From Microbacteriaceae bacterium (GTDB taxonomy: Bacteria; Actinomycetota; Actinomycetes; Actinomycetales; Microbacteriaceae): a stretch of DNA of 49,260 bases. A program made the translations under genes and the position numbers. The notes under the pieces are model-generated. The model made no database searches, had not been told where the DNA came from, and was given only the letters and a program-made list of their open reading frames with translations. The stretch lies in contig JAHEGB010000008.1 in assembly GCA_024645175.1 (NCBI GenBank), forward strand, positions 1 to 49,260. Direction: 5' to 3'. Position 1 is the stretch's first letter. Every line of letters begins with the position of its first letter. Positions 47,997-49,260 of the stretch are shown here, piece by piece.

Positions 47997-49159
47997 TAGT
48001 TGATGCTCCTAGTCAGCTCGTGCTCGATTGATTCGTTCAAGCGAGTCTCGATTGACTCGATGCCAATCTTCTGAATGATTTCGTTCAAGAAGCCACGCAC
48101 CACCAGGCGGCGTGCGTCTAGTTCGTTGATTCCGCGAGCCTGCAAATAGAACAATTGCTCGTCGTCAAATCGACCACTTGCACTCGCGTGCCCTGCGCCT
48201 TCGATTTCACCGGTTTCGATTTCTAGGTTCGGTACCGAGTCGGCACGAGCGCCATCGGTTAGCAATAGGTTGCGGTTTAGCTCGTATGTGTCTGTACCTT
48301 CTGCGGCCTTGCGAATAAGAACATCGCCAACCCAAACGGTGTGTGCACCCTTGCCTTGCAGCGCTCCCTTGTAGGTAACGCGAGACTTGCAGTTGGCAAC
48401 TGCGTGGTCAACATAGCTGCGGTGTTCGAGGTGCTGCCCCGCGTCTGCGAAATAGAGACCAAGAAGTTCTACCTCTGCACCAGGTGCGGTGAATTCTGCT
48501 GTTGGTGTGACACGAACCGTCTTGCCACCAAGGCTGATGACGATGTGCTTCAACTTGGCGTTGCGGCCGATTCGCGCGAACTGCGCAGAGGTGTGCACCG
48601 CTTCGGAATCCCAGTCTTGAATTGAGACAACGGTCAGTTCGCTTTCGTCACCAACGATGATCTCAACGATCTCGGCAAGTGAGGCGTCGCCGGTGTGGTC
48701 AATAACAACGGTTCCGCGTGAGTGAACCTTGCTTGTCACGATGATGTGGGCCGCTCGGTCGCGCTTAATGCCATCGACCTTGAGGATCGCGGCTTCAGAA
48801 GCCTCGCCGTTCAGAGTGACCTTCGCCGCTTTGGCAGCGGCTGACCAGCCGTTTGCGCTCGGCAAGTCTTCTGGCAGTCCTGCTGTGCCAAATAGCGGGT
48901 CTGTAGCATCAACCAATTCAAAGCTGAATTCGTTTGGACCAGTGAACGCGAGGTCACCTGCAGCATCGCTGAGCACGTTGACGTCGAGGCCAGCTAAACG
49001 AGCGGCATCAAGGTATCGCCACTGCTCGTCGCGACCGTCGATTGCCACGTGATCTGCTGGGTTCGATGAGCGCAGACGCTCGCTGCGAGTCTGCAGAGGA
49101 ATCTCTGATGCACCGTGGCTATGCGCGGTGCTGCCAGGCCGAATAACTGCTTCAGTCAT
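47996..49159 (-). CDS. sufD: Fe-S cluster assembly protein SufD
   Basis: 387-residue scaffold partner of SufB with the right-handed beta-helix core. The region from DGIKRDRAAHIIV to VSIQDWDSEAVHTSAQFARIG is the core, and the conserved C-terminal motif HASASGRFDDEQLFYLQARGI carries the His expected for SufD. The tail LVRGFLNEIIQKI matches SufB/SufD ends. Its ATG overlaps the sufB stop by one base (TAATG). Confidence 0.96.
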   Translation of the reverse strand: MTEAVIRPGSTAHSHGASEIPLQTRSERLRSSNPADHVAIDGRDEQWRYLDAARLAGLDVNVLSDAAGDLAFTGPNEFSFELVDATDPLFGTAGLPEDLPSANGWSAAAKAAKVTLNGEASEAAILKVDGIKRDRAAHIIVTSKVHSRGTVVIDHTGDASLAEIVEIIVGDESELTVVSIQDWDSEAVHTSAQFARIGRNAKLKHIVISLGGKTVRVTPTAEFTAPGAEVELLGLYFADAGQHLEHRSYVDHAVANCKSRVTYKGALQGKGAHTVWVGDVLIRKAAEGTDTYELNRNLLLTDGARADSVPNLEIETGEIEGAGHASASGRFDDEQLFYLQARGINELDARRLVVRGFLNEIIQKIGIESIETRLNESIEHELTRSIN

Positions 49160-49260
49160 TAACCGACAGCCCCTTCCATCTGCATTTGAATAAGTTTGTT
49201 CAACTCAAGTGCATATTCCATCGGCAATTCTTTTGCAATTGGTTCGATGAAGCCGCGAAC
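49159..49260 (-). CDS. sufB: Fe-S cluster assembly protein SufB (C-terminal 33 residues only)
   Basis: Only the final codons are inside the window. The end [18 protein letters not shown], then [11 protein letters not shown] and a TAA, is the conserved SufB C-terminus. The rest lies beyond the right edge. It heads the SufB-SufD-ferredoxin-SufC-SufT order. Confidence 0.92.
   Translation of the reverse strand, partial: VRGFIEPIAKELPMEYALELNKLIQMQMEGAVG

Overview
The window is chromosomal DNA of an actinobacterium, most likely a small-genome member of the Microbacteriaceae (the freshwater Rhodoluna/Aquiluna type fits best). The evidence is a set of actinobacterial signature genes: rbpA, the qcrCAB cytochrome bc complex with a diheme QcrC, the actinobacterial oxidase subunit ctaF, DUF3043, DUF3099, pafBC and the divergent glgM/glgC pair. 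Genes are packed tightly, with many 1-14 base overlaps, and G+C is moderate by eye. Many genes use TTG or GTG starts. I see no prophage, insertion sequence, CRISPR array or obvious island.

Layout: 1-1129 holds the start of a PLP-dependent decarboxylase. 1165-3543 holds a DUF3043 protein, an M20 peptidase and an ErpA/IscA-type Fe-S carrier. 3678-11824 is the respiratory block: ctaC-ctaD-ctaF on the plus strand faces ctaE-qcrC-qcrA-qcrB on the minus strand, with a small P-loop kinase and a stand-alone TipAS-domain protein between them. After trpD comes a near-perfect XerC/XerD dif site (13017-13044), so the window probably spans the replication terminus. 13056-17585 holds a Nudix hydrolase, a YczE-like membrane protein, a glycerophosphodiesterase, rbpA, and the lnt-ppm1 pair for lipoprotein acylation and mannosyl-phospho-polyprenol synthesis.

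17602-26941 is the familiar actinobacterial proteasome neighbourhood (helY, tatC, tatA, pafC, pafB, an FKBP lipoprotein, trmI, a HAD phosphatase, a PAC2 protein), but the arc/dop/pup/prcBA/pafA core expected between trmI and the FKBP gene is absent. 26930-36957 holds uppP, a small acidic protein, tRNA-Leu(GAG), a Sir2 deacetylase, a phosphoglycerate mutase-like phosphatase, a glycosyltransferase, an alpha/beta hydrolase, the divergent metH and metF genes, and a DnaQ-like exonuclease. 37012-41300 holds ribosomal protein L31B, an ABC ATPase, the divergent glgM/glgC pair and serB. 41287-45822 holds two short-chain dehydrogenases, a DUF3099/small zinc-site protein/SURF1 operon that links back to oxidase assembly, and an ABC-F ATPase. 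The window ends with bioY and a suf operon (sufB-sufD-Rieske ferredoxin-sufC-sufT) that lacks sufS and sufU at their usual place.

A recurrent regulatory signature runs through the window. At least fourteen genes have a TANNNT -10 hexamer ending only 6-8 bases before the start codon and no Shine-Dalgarno sequence, which predicts leaderless mRNAs as the main initiation mode. I found no clearly new multi-gene system. The most informative observations are the dif site, the missing proteasome core, the histone H1-like tail on QcrB, and the leaderless start pattern.
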